Assembly: GCA_949299435.1 (NCBI GenBank) | Contig: CASGAK010000023.1 | Coordinates: forward strand, 1 to 14,678 | Direction of reading: 5' to 3' | DNA length: 14,678 nucleotides | From: an uncultured bacterium | GTDB lineage: Bacteria > Cyanobacteriota > Vampirovibrionia > Gastranaerophilales > Gastranaerophilaceae | Shown here: positions 5,377 to 13,212 of the stretch, piece after piece | Position numbering within the stretch: the first letter of the stretch is position 1 | Layout of the letters: the number at the start of each line of letters is the position of its first letter | The notes under the pieces: model-generated | Databases searched by the model: none | What the model saw: the letters and a program-made list of their open reading frames with translations, nothing else | Told to the model about the DNA's origin: nothing | Made by a program: the position numbers and the translations under genes

Positions 5377-7716
5377 TTGAAAAAATTAGTCATCATAACT
5401 TTAATATCATTAATGTTTCCAAATACAGCTCATGCATTTATGGATATGTATGAAGATCCTGCTGTAGAAAGAACAAAAGAACAGCAGGAATTAGAAAATA
5501 TTCAGCAATTTTTCTACGAGAGTCCTATTGGAAAATTTGAAGTAAACTCGCAAGATGACAAATTTGATACAGGAATAACCGAATTATACGGTCCACAAAC
5601 AAAAGATCTAAAAGGAATGCCTCTTTTCAAGCAAATTAGAATAAAAATAACAAATCACTACAAAATTAAAGCTCATGAAGAAATGCTTGAAGAAAAGAGA
5701 TTACAGGAAGAATACCTAAAAAATTTAGAAGCAGAATTTGACGAAGAAAAAACACTTGAAGACCTTCAAGAAGAAAATCTTCAAAATTTACTCGATATAG
5801 CTGATAAAAAGAATAAAACCACAACTAAAGATAAGAAAAAATTTAACTTTTTCAAAAAAAATAAAACTGAAGATTCGCCACAAATAGATAAACAAGAATC
5901 TGATACTGATACAGTAATTGACTCAGAATCAGAAGAAGATGCTGATGGTACCAAAAAAATATCAGGCGGAGTCAAGCAAGTCGAAGCAGAAAAAGATGTT
6001 ATTCTTGACTGTGATATTGTAAATTACCTTGAAGATTCTGGCGAAGTCGAAGCTCTAGGACGACCGAGTATAAATTTTCCTCCACAAGGAGTCAAAATAA
6101 CAGCCGACAGAATTACATATAATACAGAAACAAATATCCTAAAAGCCTTTGATAACGTAGAAATTGACAAAAATGGCAATAAAATGTACGGGGATTTTCT
6201 TCAAATAAATATGAATGAAGAAAATGCCTTAGTCACCAATCTAAAAGCAGACCAAATGAATATGACCATTTATGCAAAAACAGCCAATGCCTCAGATGAT
6301 TTGGTCGTATTGGAAAAAGGTGCAATAAAATCAGAACACCCTTATATTTTAAGACTTCAAACAAGTTTTATGCGGGTAAGACTTGATAAAATGGTAATTC
6401 CAGAAGCTGCCCAATCTCATTTTGATGATATGGTAGGACATACCAAAATAAAGGTAGTTGCAAAAAATATAAAAATTGATGCAAAAGAAGAACATGATAC
6501 AATAACCGTAAAAGATGGAACTGTACAATTTGGAGATGCGAAACTATTCAACTTCAGGAGTTTTACGGCACACACGAACAAAAACCATGGCTACGTAGAA
6601 ACAAACATACCTGAATTTGGTTCAAGATCGCAAATTGGTATGTTTCTCGGGCCTGGATTTGCATTTGATACACCATTTGCCTCCACAGTAAAACTGATAC
6701 CGTTTTTGAATTACAAAAATGACTTTGGTATAGGCGGAGCGATAAGATACACAAGCGGTACTAACAGAACTGATATGATGTACGGAAGTGCAAATGATAT
6801 ATTTGTAATGCGAGGTCGCCAATATTTAGATGACAAATTATATATGCAATACGGCGTAAACTCATACATGAACGATTGGTGGATGGGACAGCGTATGGCT
6901 AAATACATGGCTGAATTAGTATACTCAGACAAAACTACTCTTCGTAATTTTATGGGAGAAGGCAGACCGCTTAATTTCAGCCACAGAGTAAGTGCTGGCT
7001 ACGTACAAGACGGAAATGTTAATAAATTTGATTCTAAAATAAAATCATCAGAACTGGGTACAATGCGATTTAAATATATGGCACAACTAATGCAGTCATT
7101 GTATTCATATCACAACAGAGATAAAAGAATTCATTTTGATGCAGGCTTAGCAATGCAAGGCAGTGCAGCAATGTATGGTACAGGAGACACCCAATTTGTA
7201 GGTAGAGTAGGTCCATATATTCATACCCAATACAAATATTGGATGCAGGATATCGCTTATTTTCAATCAGCTTACTCTGATGACAGTCCTGTCCCCAGAT
7301 TTGATGCATACCGCTATGGAAAATCAAACGTATCAATAAGAGAAGCCCTAAGAGTAAATAAATATCTGACTCTTGCATATGCTACATCTATAAATCTTTC
7401 AGGGGATTCCCCCAACCAAAAAGATATTCAAGAAAGTGCATTTATAATTGCATTAGGACCTGACGATTTTAAAGTAAGTTTCGGATATGACTTTATGAGG
7501 GAGCAGACATATTTTACAATTGCACTGGCACTGGATACTAAAGGCTCATCTGTAGAATATGATCGAATGGAAATAAGACACCCTGATAAACTCGGAAAAG
7601 ATAAGAAAAAATATGTAGAACCTGTTGTATTCCCCGAGGACACTCCTAAAAAGCCAATAAAACGGACTTATGCAGAAGTCATAAATATAGAAGATCCAAA
7701 TAAAGAGCAAATATAA
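5377..7716 (+). CDS. lptD: LptD/OstA-like LPS-assembly outer-membrane protein
   Basis: The 779-residue protein has about the length of E. coli LptD. It starts at TTG with a clear signal peptide (MKKLVIITLISLMF, cleavage after AHA at 18-20). Residues about 30-198 form a charged, low-complexity, partly coiled region not seen in standard LptD. Residues about 200-385 form an OstA/LptA-like beta-jellyroll (DVILDCDIVNYLEDSGEVEA, KITADRITYNTETN, MYGDFLQINM), the fold that passes LPS across the periplasm. Residues about 410-725 alternate short aromatic-rich strands like an outer-membrane barrel, preceded by RSQIGMFLGPGF at about 417-428, as in the LptD linker. The last 50 residues are a charged tail. 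Only one cysteine (C212) is present, so the disulphide pairs of E. coli LptD cannot form. No lptE is nearby. Co-occurrence with lpxI and lpxB supports the role. The family call is good; orthology in the strict sense is less certain because the barrel is divergent. Confidence 0.8.
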   Translation: MKKLVIITLISLMFPNTAHAFMDMYEDPAVERTKEQQELENIQQFFYESPIGKFEVNSQDDKFDTGITELYGPQTKDLKGMPLFKQIRIKITNHYKIKAHEEMLEEKRLQEEYLKNLEAEFDEEKTLEDLQEENLQNLLDIADKKNKTTTKDKKKFNFFKKNKTEDSPQIDKQESDTDTVIDSESEEDADGTKKISGGVKQVEAEKDVILDCDIVNYLEDSGEVEALGRPSINFPPQGVKITADRITYNTETNILKAFDNVEIDKNGNKMYGDFLQINMNEENALVTNLKADQMNMTIYAKTANASDDLVVLEKGAIKSEHPYILRLQTSFMRVRLDKMVIPEAAQSHFDDMVGHTKIKVVAKNIKIDAKEEHDTITVKDGTVQFGDAKLFNFRSFTAHTNKNHGYVETNIPEFGSRSQIGMFLGPGFAFDTPFASTVKLIPFLNYKNDFGIGGAIRYTSGTNRTDMMYGSANDIFVMRGRQYLDDKLYMQYGVNSYMNDWWMGQRMAKYMAELVYSDKTTLRNFMGEGRPLNFSHRVSAGYVQDGNVNKFDSKIKSSELGTMRFKYMAQLMQSLYSYHNRDKRIHFDAGLAMQGSAAMYGTGDTQFVGRVGPYIHTQYKYWMQDIAYFQSAYSDDSPVPRFDAYRYGKSNVSIREALRVNKYLTLAYATSINLSGDSPNQKDIQESAFIIALGPDDFKVSFGYDFMREQTYFTIALALDTKGSSVEYDRMEIRHPDKLGKDKKKYVEPVVFPEDTPKKPIKRTYAEVINIEDPNKEQI

Positions 7717-7717
7717 A

Positions 7718-8341
7718 ATGAAATTAACGGAGATAAAAAAAGAATTAATAAAATATGGTAAAATGGCCGGACAAAAGAATTTAACACCGGGCATTTCAGG
7801 AAATATGTCAGCAAGATACGGTGATAAAATTTTAATAACCACCTCAGGCTCGGCAAATCAATATTTAGAGAATGATGAACTTGTATTAATAGATTATATG
7901 GGCAATTTAGTAAAAGGCAATAAAAAACCCTCCAGTGAAAAAATGCTCCATATTGAATATTACAAACAAAGATCGGATATAAATTATATTTTGCATATGC
8001 ACTCTCCGTATTTAAGCACTTTTGCAGCCTGCAAAAAAGCACTGGACGAGCCTATTATGCCAGAAAACATTTTTTATTTTGGAGAAATTCCATTAGCGGA
8101 ATACGGACTTCCTGGCTCTGACGATTTGGTAGATAAAACAGCAAAATATTTTAAAAATTATAATGTAATACTTATGGCAAATCATGGTATGATTTCAGCA
8201 GGAAAAACAATAAAAGAGGCATATTTAAATTTAGAATTGGCAGAGAGTTATGCACAAGTTGTACTACAAACAAAACTTTTAGGTGGAGCCTCCTTACTCA
8301 CTCCCCAAGAAGTTGAGGCAATTAATTCATTAAAAAAATAA
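7718..8341 (+). CDS. Class II aldolase/adducin-family protein, FucA-like
   Basis: The protein has 207 residues, close to E. coli L-fuculose-1-phosphate aldolase FucA (215). Family landmarks are in order: SGNMSAR at 27-33 and TTSGS at 41-45 (phosphate binding), the catalytic glutamate in PSSEKMLH (E74), zinc ligands HMH (H93, H95) and ANHG (H156). They fall at positions offset by one from the FucA residues E73, H92, H94 and H155, so an active zinc aldolase is expected. The class also includes L-ribulose-5-P 4-epimerase and methylthioribulose-1-P dehydratase, so the substrate is not fixed. The gene starts 1 bp after the lptD stop and precedes lpxI by 36 bp. No fucose, rhamnose or methionine-salvage genes are nearby; a role in making or scavenging a sugar precursor for LPS is possible but inferred. 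Cytoplasmic; no signal peptide. Confidence 0.88.
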   Translation: MKLTEIKKELIKYGKMAGQKNLTPGISGNMSARYGDKILITTSGSANQYLENDELVLIDYMGNLVKGNKKPSSEKMLHIEYYKQRSDINYILHMHSPYLSTFAACKKALDEPIMPENIFYFGEIPLAEYGLPGSDDLVDKTAKYFKNYNVILMANHGMISAGKTIKEAYLNLELAESYAQVVLQTKLLGGASLLTPQEVEAINSLKK

Positions 8342-8363
8342 TTGTGATAAAATAACAATGAAA

Positions 8364-8369
8364 AGAGGA
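8364..8369 (+). promoter_or_regulatory. Ribosome-binding site that fixes a GTG start for lpxI
   Basis: AGAGGA stands 8 nt before GTG at 8378, the optimal distance. The alternative in-frame ATG at 8387 (codon 4) would be 17 nt away, and the ATG at 8358 is in another frame that stops after nine codons. Confidence 0.65.
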
Positions 8370-8377
8370 ACGATAAA

Positions 8378-9199
8378 GTGTCATTAATGTTAGAAAACAA
8401 ACAAGGATTAATAGCAGGAGACGGCATATTACCGGTTAAAATGGCTCAATATGCTAAAGAGAACGGATTTGAAGTAATTTGTATATCACTAGCTAGTGAT
8501 AATCGTTCAAAGCTAAAAAAATACTGTTCAAAAGTATACGAATGTCACCCTGGTGAAATTAATAAAATAGAAAAGATATTAAAAACAGAAGAAATAAAAC
8601 AAGCTACATTTTTAGGCAAAGTACATAAAAGAGTACTTTTACAGCTTCATAAATTTGATGCAAGAGCTATAGAATTGCTTAAAAATATAAAAAGATTAAA
8701 TGATGACGGAGTTATGCTGCTAATAGTCAGCGAATTTGAAAAACTCGGAATTACAGTATTGGATCAGACAATATTCATAAAAAACCTTATGATACCTGCA
8801 GGAGTCCTCGGGAAAAATAAACCTACAGAAGAACAACTGCAAGATGTAAACTACGGATTTTGGCTTGCAAAAGAAATGGGCAAAATAGATGTAGGACAAT
8901 CTGTTGTCATAAAAGATAAAATGATTATGGCAGTTGAAGCAATCGAAGGCACAGATATGTGCATCAAACGAGGTGCAAAACTTGCAAAACACGACGCAGT
9001 TGTTGTAAAAGTTGCAAAACCGGCACAAGATAAACGTTTTGACATACCGGCCGTCGGATTAAGAACTCTAAAGACAATGAAACGGTATAAAGCATCACTT
9101 TTAGCAGTAGAAGCAAATGAAACTATAATTGTAAACCAAGAAGAAGTAATAAAGTTTGCAGACGAGAATAATATAGTATTAATGGCAGTAAACTCATGA
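8378..9199 (+). CDS. lpxI: UDP-2,3-diacylglucosamine pyrophosphatase LpxI
   Basis: LpxI hydrolyses UDP-2,3-diacylglucosamine to lipid X (2,3-diacylglucosamine-1-phosphate) and UMP; it replaces the unrelated LpxH of enteric bacteria. The 273 residues match the family size. The N-terminal domain opens with QGLIAGDGILPVKMAQYAKE (9-28), and the C-terminal catalytic domain carries VEAIEGTD (186-193), RGAKLAK (198-204) and the hallmark block KPAQDKRFDIPAVGLRT (214-230), whose acidic residues belong to the metal site in studied LpxI proteins. Nothing is missing. It begins with GTG behind a strong Shine-Dalgarno and overlaps lpxB by ATGA, which places two consecutive lipid A enzymes under translational coupling. 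It acts at the cytoplasmic face of the inner membrane. The family was long annotated DUF1009. High confidence. Confidence 0.95.
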   Translation: MSLMLENKQGLIAGDGILPVKMAQYAKENGFEVICISLASDNRSKLKKYCSKVYECHPGEINKIEKILKTEEIKQATFLGKVHKRVLLQLHKFDARAIELLKNIKRLNDDGVMLLIVSEFEKLGITVLDQTIFIKNLMIPAGVLGKNKPTEEQLQDVNYGFWLAKEMGKIDVGQSVVIKDKMIMAVEAIEGTDMCIKRGAKLAKHDAVVVKVAKPAQDKRFDIPAVGLRTLKTMKRYKASLLAVEANETIIVNQEEVIKFADENNIVLMAVNS

Positions 9200-10326
9200 A
9201 AAAAGTCTTTATAATAACAGGCGAACATTCAGGAGATATCCATGCTTCAAATGTCGCAAAAAAGCTTTTTGAAATAAATCCTGATATAGAAATAGAAGGA
9301 ATAGGCGGAGAAAATCTAAAAGCAGCAGGAGTAAAACTTTTTGCAGACCACAAAAAAATGGGGGCTGTAGGACTTTCTTTAAAAATTATTCTTGACCATT
9401 TTGCCCTGGGAAAAAAAGTTGTGGATTATCTCACAAAACAATATCGACCTGATCTTGTGCTGCTAACAGATTACGGAGCATTCAATCTTTCTGTTTCAAA
9501 ATTTTTGAAAAAAGCAGGTATAAAAACCTTCTATTACATTCCCCCCCAAGTTTGGGCGAGTCGTAAATGGAGAATTAATACAATCAAAAAAAATATAGAT
9601 GAAGTTTTATGCATATTTCCTTTTGAAAAAGAAATGTATGAAAATTACGGCATAAAAACTCATTACTGCGGTCACCCACTAGTATCACAGCTACCGCCAA
9701 AAGCTGACAGAGATGTCTTTTTTGAAAAGTACAATTTGGATAAATCTAAAAAACTTGTTGCAATATTTCCCGGCTCCAGAACTTTTGAGCTTGCACAGTT
9801 GATGAATATTTTTCTAACGACAGCAAAAAATCTGGAAAAACAACATTCCGATATTCAATTTGTCATCTCCCATGCTCCAAATCTTTCTGATGAAATTTTT
9901 AATAAGTATTTAAAAGAAACAAATTACAAAGTAATAAAAGGTGACAATCAGGCTTTATTAAGTGTTTCAGATGCTCTTATTTTAGCATCAGGCACCGTTG
10001 CACTGGAAGCTGCAATATATGAAACACCAATGATTATCGCCTATCGAGGACCTTGGCTGTTTTACTTTATATACTTAATCGTAAGATGTATAAATATGGT
10101 ATCTTTACCAAATATAATCGCAGGAAAAATTATAGTTCCTGAAATTATCCAAAAAAACGTATCTGTAGCAAATATTACATATGAAATTGAAAAGATTTTA
10201 TATGATATTGAATATAGAAAAAATTATCAAGAACAGCTATCTCATATAAAAAATCTTTTATCAAACAAAATTTCATCAGAAGAAGCAGCTATAGAAATAA
10301 ATAATACTCTTAGTAATATAAATTAA
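9196..10326 (+). CDS. lpxB: Lipid-A-disaccharide synthase LpxB
   Basis: LpxB is the GT19 glycosyltransferase that joins lipid X to UDP-2,3-diacylglucosamine, giving the beta-1,6 disaccharide-1-phosphate of lipid A and UDP, at the inner leaflet of the inner membrane. All landmarks are present in the 376 residues (usual length about 380): GEHSGD at 9-14, TDYGAFNL at 91-98 (D92 at the place of the catalytic Asp of E. coli), PPQVWASR at 116-123, CGHPL at 158-162, FPGSR at 191-195, SGTVALE at 265-271, SLPNI at 303-307 and PEIIQ at 315-319. Its ATG overlaps the lpxI stop (ATGA). It is the last gene of the envelope operon; no hairpin terminator follows within the 68 bp before the next start, so some read-through is possible. 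Confidence 0.97.
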   Translation: MKKVFIITGEHSGDIHASNVAKKLFEINPDIEIEGIGGENLKAAGVKLFADHKKMGAVGLSLKIILDHFALGKKVVDYLTKQYRPDLVLLTDYGAFNLSVSKFLKKAGIKTFYYIPPQVWASRKWRINTIKKNIDEVLCIFPFEKEMYENYGIKTHYCGHPLVSQLPPKADRDVFFEKYNLDKSKKLVAIFPGSRTFELAQLMNIFLTTAKNLEKQHSDIQFVISHAPNLSDEIFNKYLKETNYKVIKGDNQALLSVSDALILASGTVALEAAIYETPMIIAYRGPWLFYFIYLIVRCINMVSLPNIIAGKIIVPEIIQKNVSVANITYEIEKILYDIEYRKNYQEQLSHIKNLLSNKISSEEAAIEINNTLSNIN

Positions 10327-10369
10327 CAATATTTTGTATCCTTAGCAAAAAAACATTTTATATATTGTT

Positions 10370-10375
10370 TATAAT
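10370..10375 (+). promoter_or_regulatory. Candidate -10 box of the 551-aa membrane-protein gene
   Basis: A perfect TATAAT lies 19 bp before ATG 10395, which would give a leader of about 13 nt. No good -35 is seen at the right distance. Because the box is downstream of the possible TTG start at 10365, it favours the ATG at 10395. Confidence 0.4.
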
Positions 10376-10394
10376 AACAGGTAGATGTATTTTT

Positions 10395-12050
10395 ATGACT
10401 CAAGCTGTTGGATTACAAAAAAATAATTATCAACACCCCTTTTCTGAATTTAATTCAAGAGAAGGGAGATATTATTTTGCGACAACAAAACTGCCTCAAA
10501 CAAGTGACAGCTTTTTATCCGAGAAGGCAAAAGAAGAAAAAGAAACAAATAAATTAGGCAAAACAATTGCCCTATCAGCACTTGGAGTGGGAGCTGTTAT
10601 ATTATTTTTAATGAGAGGACTACCTAAAAATGCTTATAAAACAATTGAAAAATGGGCACAAAAACTTGAAACCAAACTATATAATCAACGCCAAAACGGG
10701 CAAGTTGGAAAATTAGAAGAATTTTATACATTTACATTGAATAAATTAACGAACTTTATGTCAAAAGCAAAGAGTATAAATAATTTTGTTGCAATGAAAG
10801 ATATTTCATTTGAAAAACTAATGTCAAAAAACAAATACACAAAGAAAATACATCGCCGAATTACAAAAGTATACGATTCAATAGGAAGAAGGACAGTAAA
10901 CAAATCATATGAAAAAGCAAAGACAAAAATCTATGGAATGTTCCAAACATTTGAAGATATTGATGATAAGATTCTATTGAATACGCGAAACGGGGAGAAA
11001 ATAGTAGAGGGAAAAGCGGTTAAAGAATGGCTAGACGACATTGAGAATTTGAAAACCAAAATAAGACGTACCTGGAATGCAAACTTCGGGCAAAGAAGCA
11101 GAAACCAACGATATGAAGATATGCAAACAGCCGTAAAGACTCTATCAGATGATGTTTGGGAAGCCACAATCGGAAATATTAACAACTTTGGTAAAAAAGA
11201 TGTCTATGAAACATTCATAGCAGAGGAACTATTAGCCGGTAAAAAATTAAAGCTGATAAACAGTGCAAAAAATCCTCGCTATATCATCACACGAGATATA
11301 GATGACATTTATAACAGCTCAATTGATGTCGTAAAAAACATTACCTCATTTGTAAACCCCAAAGATAAAACCTCTAGAGAATTAATAAAAGAGCTGCGTC
11401 TAAAACTTGAGGATTATAAAAAACTTGCCGGATATGGGGAATCTAAAAAAAGATCAGAAATAAATGAATCAATTCAAAATATTTTACAAAATCTGACGAC
11501 AACAATTAAAGAAAATAAAAGCATCTACAAATATGATACAGAAACAGTCCGCCAGCTTACATCGAATATACAGGGAATCCAAGAAATTATGGGTGACAGC
11601 GGAAAGGGTGCAATACAAGAAATTTTAACTATATACAAAAAACTTATACCAAGAGAAGATTACCTAAAAGTTAAAGAATCTGCAAACAGAACAGTAAAAT
11701 ATATAGACAACGCTATTACAAAAGAAACAGATAACTTTTTTGATATGACACGCGATCTTAAAATGGGCTCTGCTCCTACGGATATTTTATCAATACTTGC
11801 AGCAATCGGAGCAATAGGTGTGGGACTTTCTAAATCAGAAAATAAAGATCAACAGTATTCAGTACTTCTAAAAGCAGGCATTCCTGCAGTAGGAGCGATA
11901 GCTACATCACTGTATTTTTCAGCAAGTCTTGTATCAGGCGGACGTGCAATGCTATATGGCGGTATTTCAGGACTTTTGATAAGTAAAGCAGGAACTATGC
12001 TTGATGAATACAGAAAAAAGCATTTCCCTGTCAAAACTCAGGCTAAATAA
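10395..12050 (+). CDS. Helical membrane-anchored protein of unknown function
   Basis: From the preferred ATG the protein has 551 residues. I do not recognise a characterised family; by style it resembles lineage-restricted hypothetical proteins of gut Melainabacteria. After a polar head it has one membrane helix at about 54-73 (LGKTIALSALGVGAVILFLM). About 380 mostly helical, lysine- and glutamate-rich residues with coiled-coil tendency follow, and the last 90 residues contain two or three Gly/Ala-rich hydrophobic segments (about 464-478, 493-513 and 516-531) before a basic tail. There are no cysteine pairs, catalytic motifs or signal cleavage site. The layout, a long helical domain between terminal membrane segments, would suit a scaffold or spacer at the inner membrane; this is inference. 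The frame also opens at TTG 10365, ten codons earlier, without a ribosome-binding site and upstream of the -10 box. It begins 68 bp after lpxB. Confidence 0.8.
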   Translation: MTQAVGLQKNNYQHPFSEFNSREGRYYFATTKLPQTSDSFLSEKAKEEKETNKLGKTIALSALGVGAVILFLMRGLPKNAYKTIEKWAQKLETKLYNQRQNGQVGKLEEFYTFTLNKLTNFMSKAKSINNFVAMKDISFEKLMSKNKYTKKIHRRITKVYDSIGRRTVNKSYEKAKTKIYGMFQTFEDIDDKILLNTRNGEKIVEGKAVKEWLDDIENLKTKIRRTWNANFGQRSRNQRYEDMQTAVKTLSDDVWEATIGNINNFGKKDVYETFIAEELLAGKKLKLINSAKNPRYIITRDIDDIYNSSIDVVKNITSFVNPKDKTSRELIKELRLKLEDYKKLAGYGESKKRSEINESIQNILQNLTTTIKENKSIYKYDTETVRQLTSNIQGIQEIMGDSGKGAIQEILTIYKKLIPREDYLKVKESANRTVKYIDNAITKETDNFFDMTRDLKMGSAPTDILSILAAIGAIGVGLSKSENKDQQYSVLLKAGIPAVGAIATSLYFSASLVSGGRAMLYGGISGLLISKAGTMLDEYRKKHFPVKTQAK

Positions 12051-12081
12051 TATAAATGATGTAGCATGAAAAATTTTCTTT

Positions 12082-12109
12082 TTGTTATAATTCAATAGCA
12101 AAGTATAAA
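12082..12109 (+). promoter_or_regulatory. Candidate promoter of the dGTPase-like gene
   Basis: TTGTTA (12082-12087), a 16-bp spacer and TATAAA (12104-12109) would start transcription near 12116, about 9 nt before ATG 12125. A second TATAAT at 12086-12091 overlaps it but has no fitting -35. The predicted start point is downstream of the alternative TTG at 12113. Confidence 0.4.
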
Positions 12110-12124
12110 ATTTTGAGAAGATTT

Positions 12125-13150
12125 ATGACCGAAAATAATAGTATTAGAGAGAATTTAGAACAAAGAGAAATAGATTATTTAAGTGAATTTGCAACAAAAA
12201 GCAGATATTCTAAAGGCAGAAAAATTCAAGAGGAAGAATGCCCGCTTCGCACAAGATTTCAACGAGATCGTGACAGAATTTTGCATTCAAAAGCATTTCG
12301 AAGACTAAAGCATAAAACTCAAGTCTTTTTATCTCCTTTTGACGACCACTTTAGAACAAGACTCACACACACACTTGAGGTATCGCAAATAGGCAGAACT
12401 ATCGCTCGAGCATTAAATTTAAATGAAGATTTAGTAGAAGCTGTAGCACTTGGACATGATTTAGGACATACACCATTCGGTCACTGCGGAGAAGGGGTTT
12501 TAAACGAGCTCGTTGCAGGCGGATTTCACCATAACATTCAAAGTGTAAGAGTCGTGGAAATTCTTGAAAAGTTGAACCTGTGTCAGGAAACAATTGACGG
12601 AATCCTTACTCACACCTGGGGCTACACTCCCAAAACTCCCGAAGCACAAATTGTGCAGCTTGCAGATAAAATAGCTTACATAAACCACGATATCGAAGAC
12701 TCAATCCGTGCTGGAATTATATCAGAAAGTGATCTTCCTAAAGACTGTATTAATTATTTTTCATCAATCCAAAGCAAACGATTGAATAAAATGATAAATG
12801 AAATAATTGAAAATTCAATAGGAAAACCTCAGGTAACAATGAGTGAAGAAGCCTGGGGATATACAACTGAGCTTCGCAAATGGATGTTTGAAAACGTCTA
12901 TAACGATTCACCTGCAAAACTTGAAGAAAGTAAAGCAAGAAATGTAATAAGAGAATTATATTTTCTATACTGTGATAAATTAAAAAACATCTGTGATGAA
13001 AGCAGAATAGAGCGTATTGTAACAGATTACATCTCAGGCATGACCGACAGGTATGCTATTGAAAAATACAAAGAACATTTTATCCCAACAGGCTTTCATA
13101 CAAGCACCAAAGACGATTATCTCTATAAACTTGCAAATATGATAGAATAA
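12125..13150 (+). CDS. dgt: Deoxyguanosinetriphosphate triphosphohydrolase-like HD protein
   Basis: The 341-residue protein belongs to the shorter dGTPase-like branch of HD-domain phosphohydrolases, which split dNTPs into deoxynucleoside and triphosphate and so adjust nucleotide pools; E. coli Dgt is longer (505). The N-terminal block CPLRTRFQRDRDRILHSKAF (39-58) and RRLKHKTQVF are typical. The HD metal site is complete: H82 in RLTHTLEV, H111-D112 in LGHDLGHTPFGH, and D181 in LADKIAYINHD. The C-terminal SGMTDRYAIEKY (304-315) is also a family signature. An in-frame TTG exists four codons earlier (12113), but ATG 12125 is preferred because the promoter would start downstream of the TTG and GAGAAG stands 4 nt before the ATG. 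Substrate preference in this branch varies, so the product name should keep the suffix '-like'. Stand-alone gene, not obviously linked to its neighbours. Confidence 0.93.
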   Translation: MTENNSIRENLEQREIDYLSEFATKSRYSKGRKIQEEECPLRTRFQRDRDRILHSKAFRRLKHKTQVFLSPFDDHFRTRLTHTLEVSQIGRTIARALNLNEDLVEAVALGHDLGHTPFGHCGEGVLNELVAGGFHHNIQSVRVVEILEKLNLCQETIDGILTHTWGYTPKTPEAQIVQLADKIAYINHDIEDSIRAGIISESDLPKDCINYFSSIQSKRLNKMINEIIENSIGKPQVTMSEEAWGYTTELRKWMFENVYNDSPAKLEESKARNVIRELYFLYCDKLKNICDESRIERIVTDYISGMTDRYAIEKYKEHFIPTGFHTSTKDDYLYKLANMIE

Positions 13151-13200
13151 TTACCCGACTATATAGCCAATATGACAATTCCATAAAAGTATTAAAATAA

Positions 13201-13206
13201 TAATAT
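13201..13206 (+). promoter_or_regulatory. Possible -10 box directly before the MCE gene
   Basis: TAATAT ends 6 bp before ATG 13213, exactly where a transcript would start on the A of the start codon. No clear -35 or Shine-Dalgarno is present, and the tract is almost pure A/T, so chance is a real alternative. The gene may instead be read through from dgt, 62 bp away. Confidence 0.25.
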
Positions 13207-13212
13207 ACAAAT

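Noticed and set aside
8341..8360. ATTGT...ACAAT repeat and TAAAAT as an internal promoter before lpxI
   Set aside because: Only five base pairs of dyad and no -35 at a workable distance; probably chance in AT-rich DNA.
4663..9353. Several open frames of 60-125 codons on the minus strand across the envelope operon
   Set aside because: They lie wholly opposite well-conserved genes, are rich in Cys, Tyr, Phe and Ser as reverse-frame shadows are, and show no recognisable motif.
10365..10394. TTG start for the 551-aa membrane protein
   Set aside because: It lies upstream of the candidate -10 box and has no ribosome-binding site; the ten added residues do not form a signal peptide.
12113..12124. 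TTG start for the dGTPase-like gene
   Set aside because: It adds only four residues and precedes the predicted transcription start; ATG 12125 fits better.
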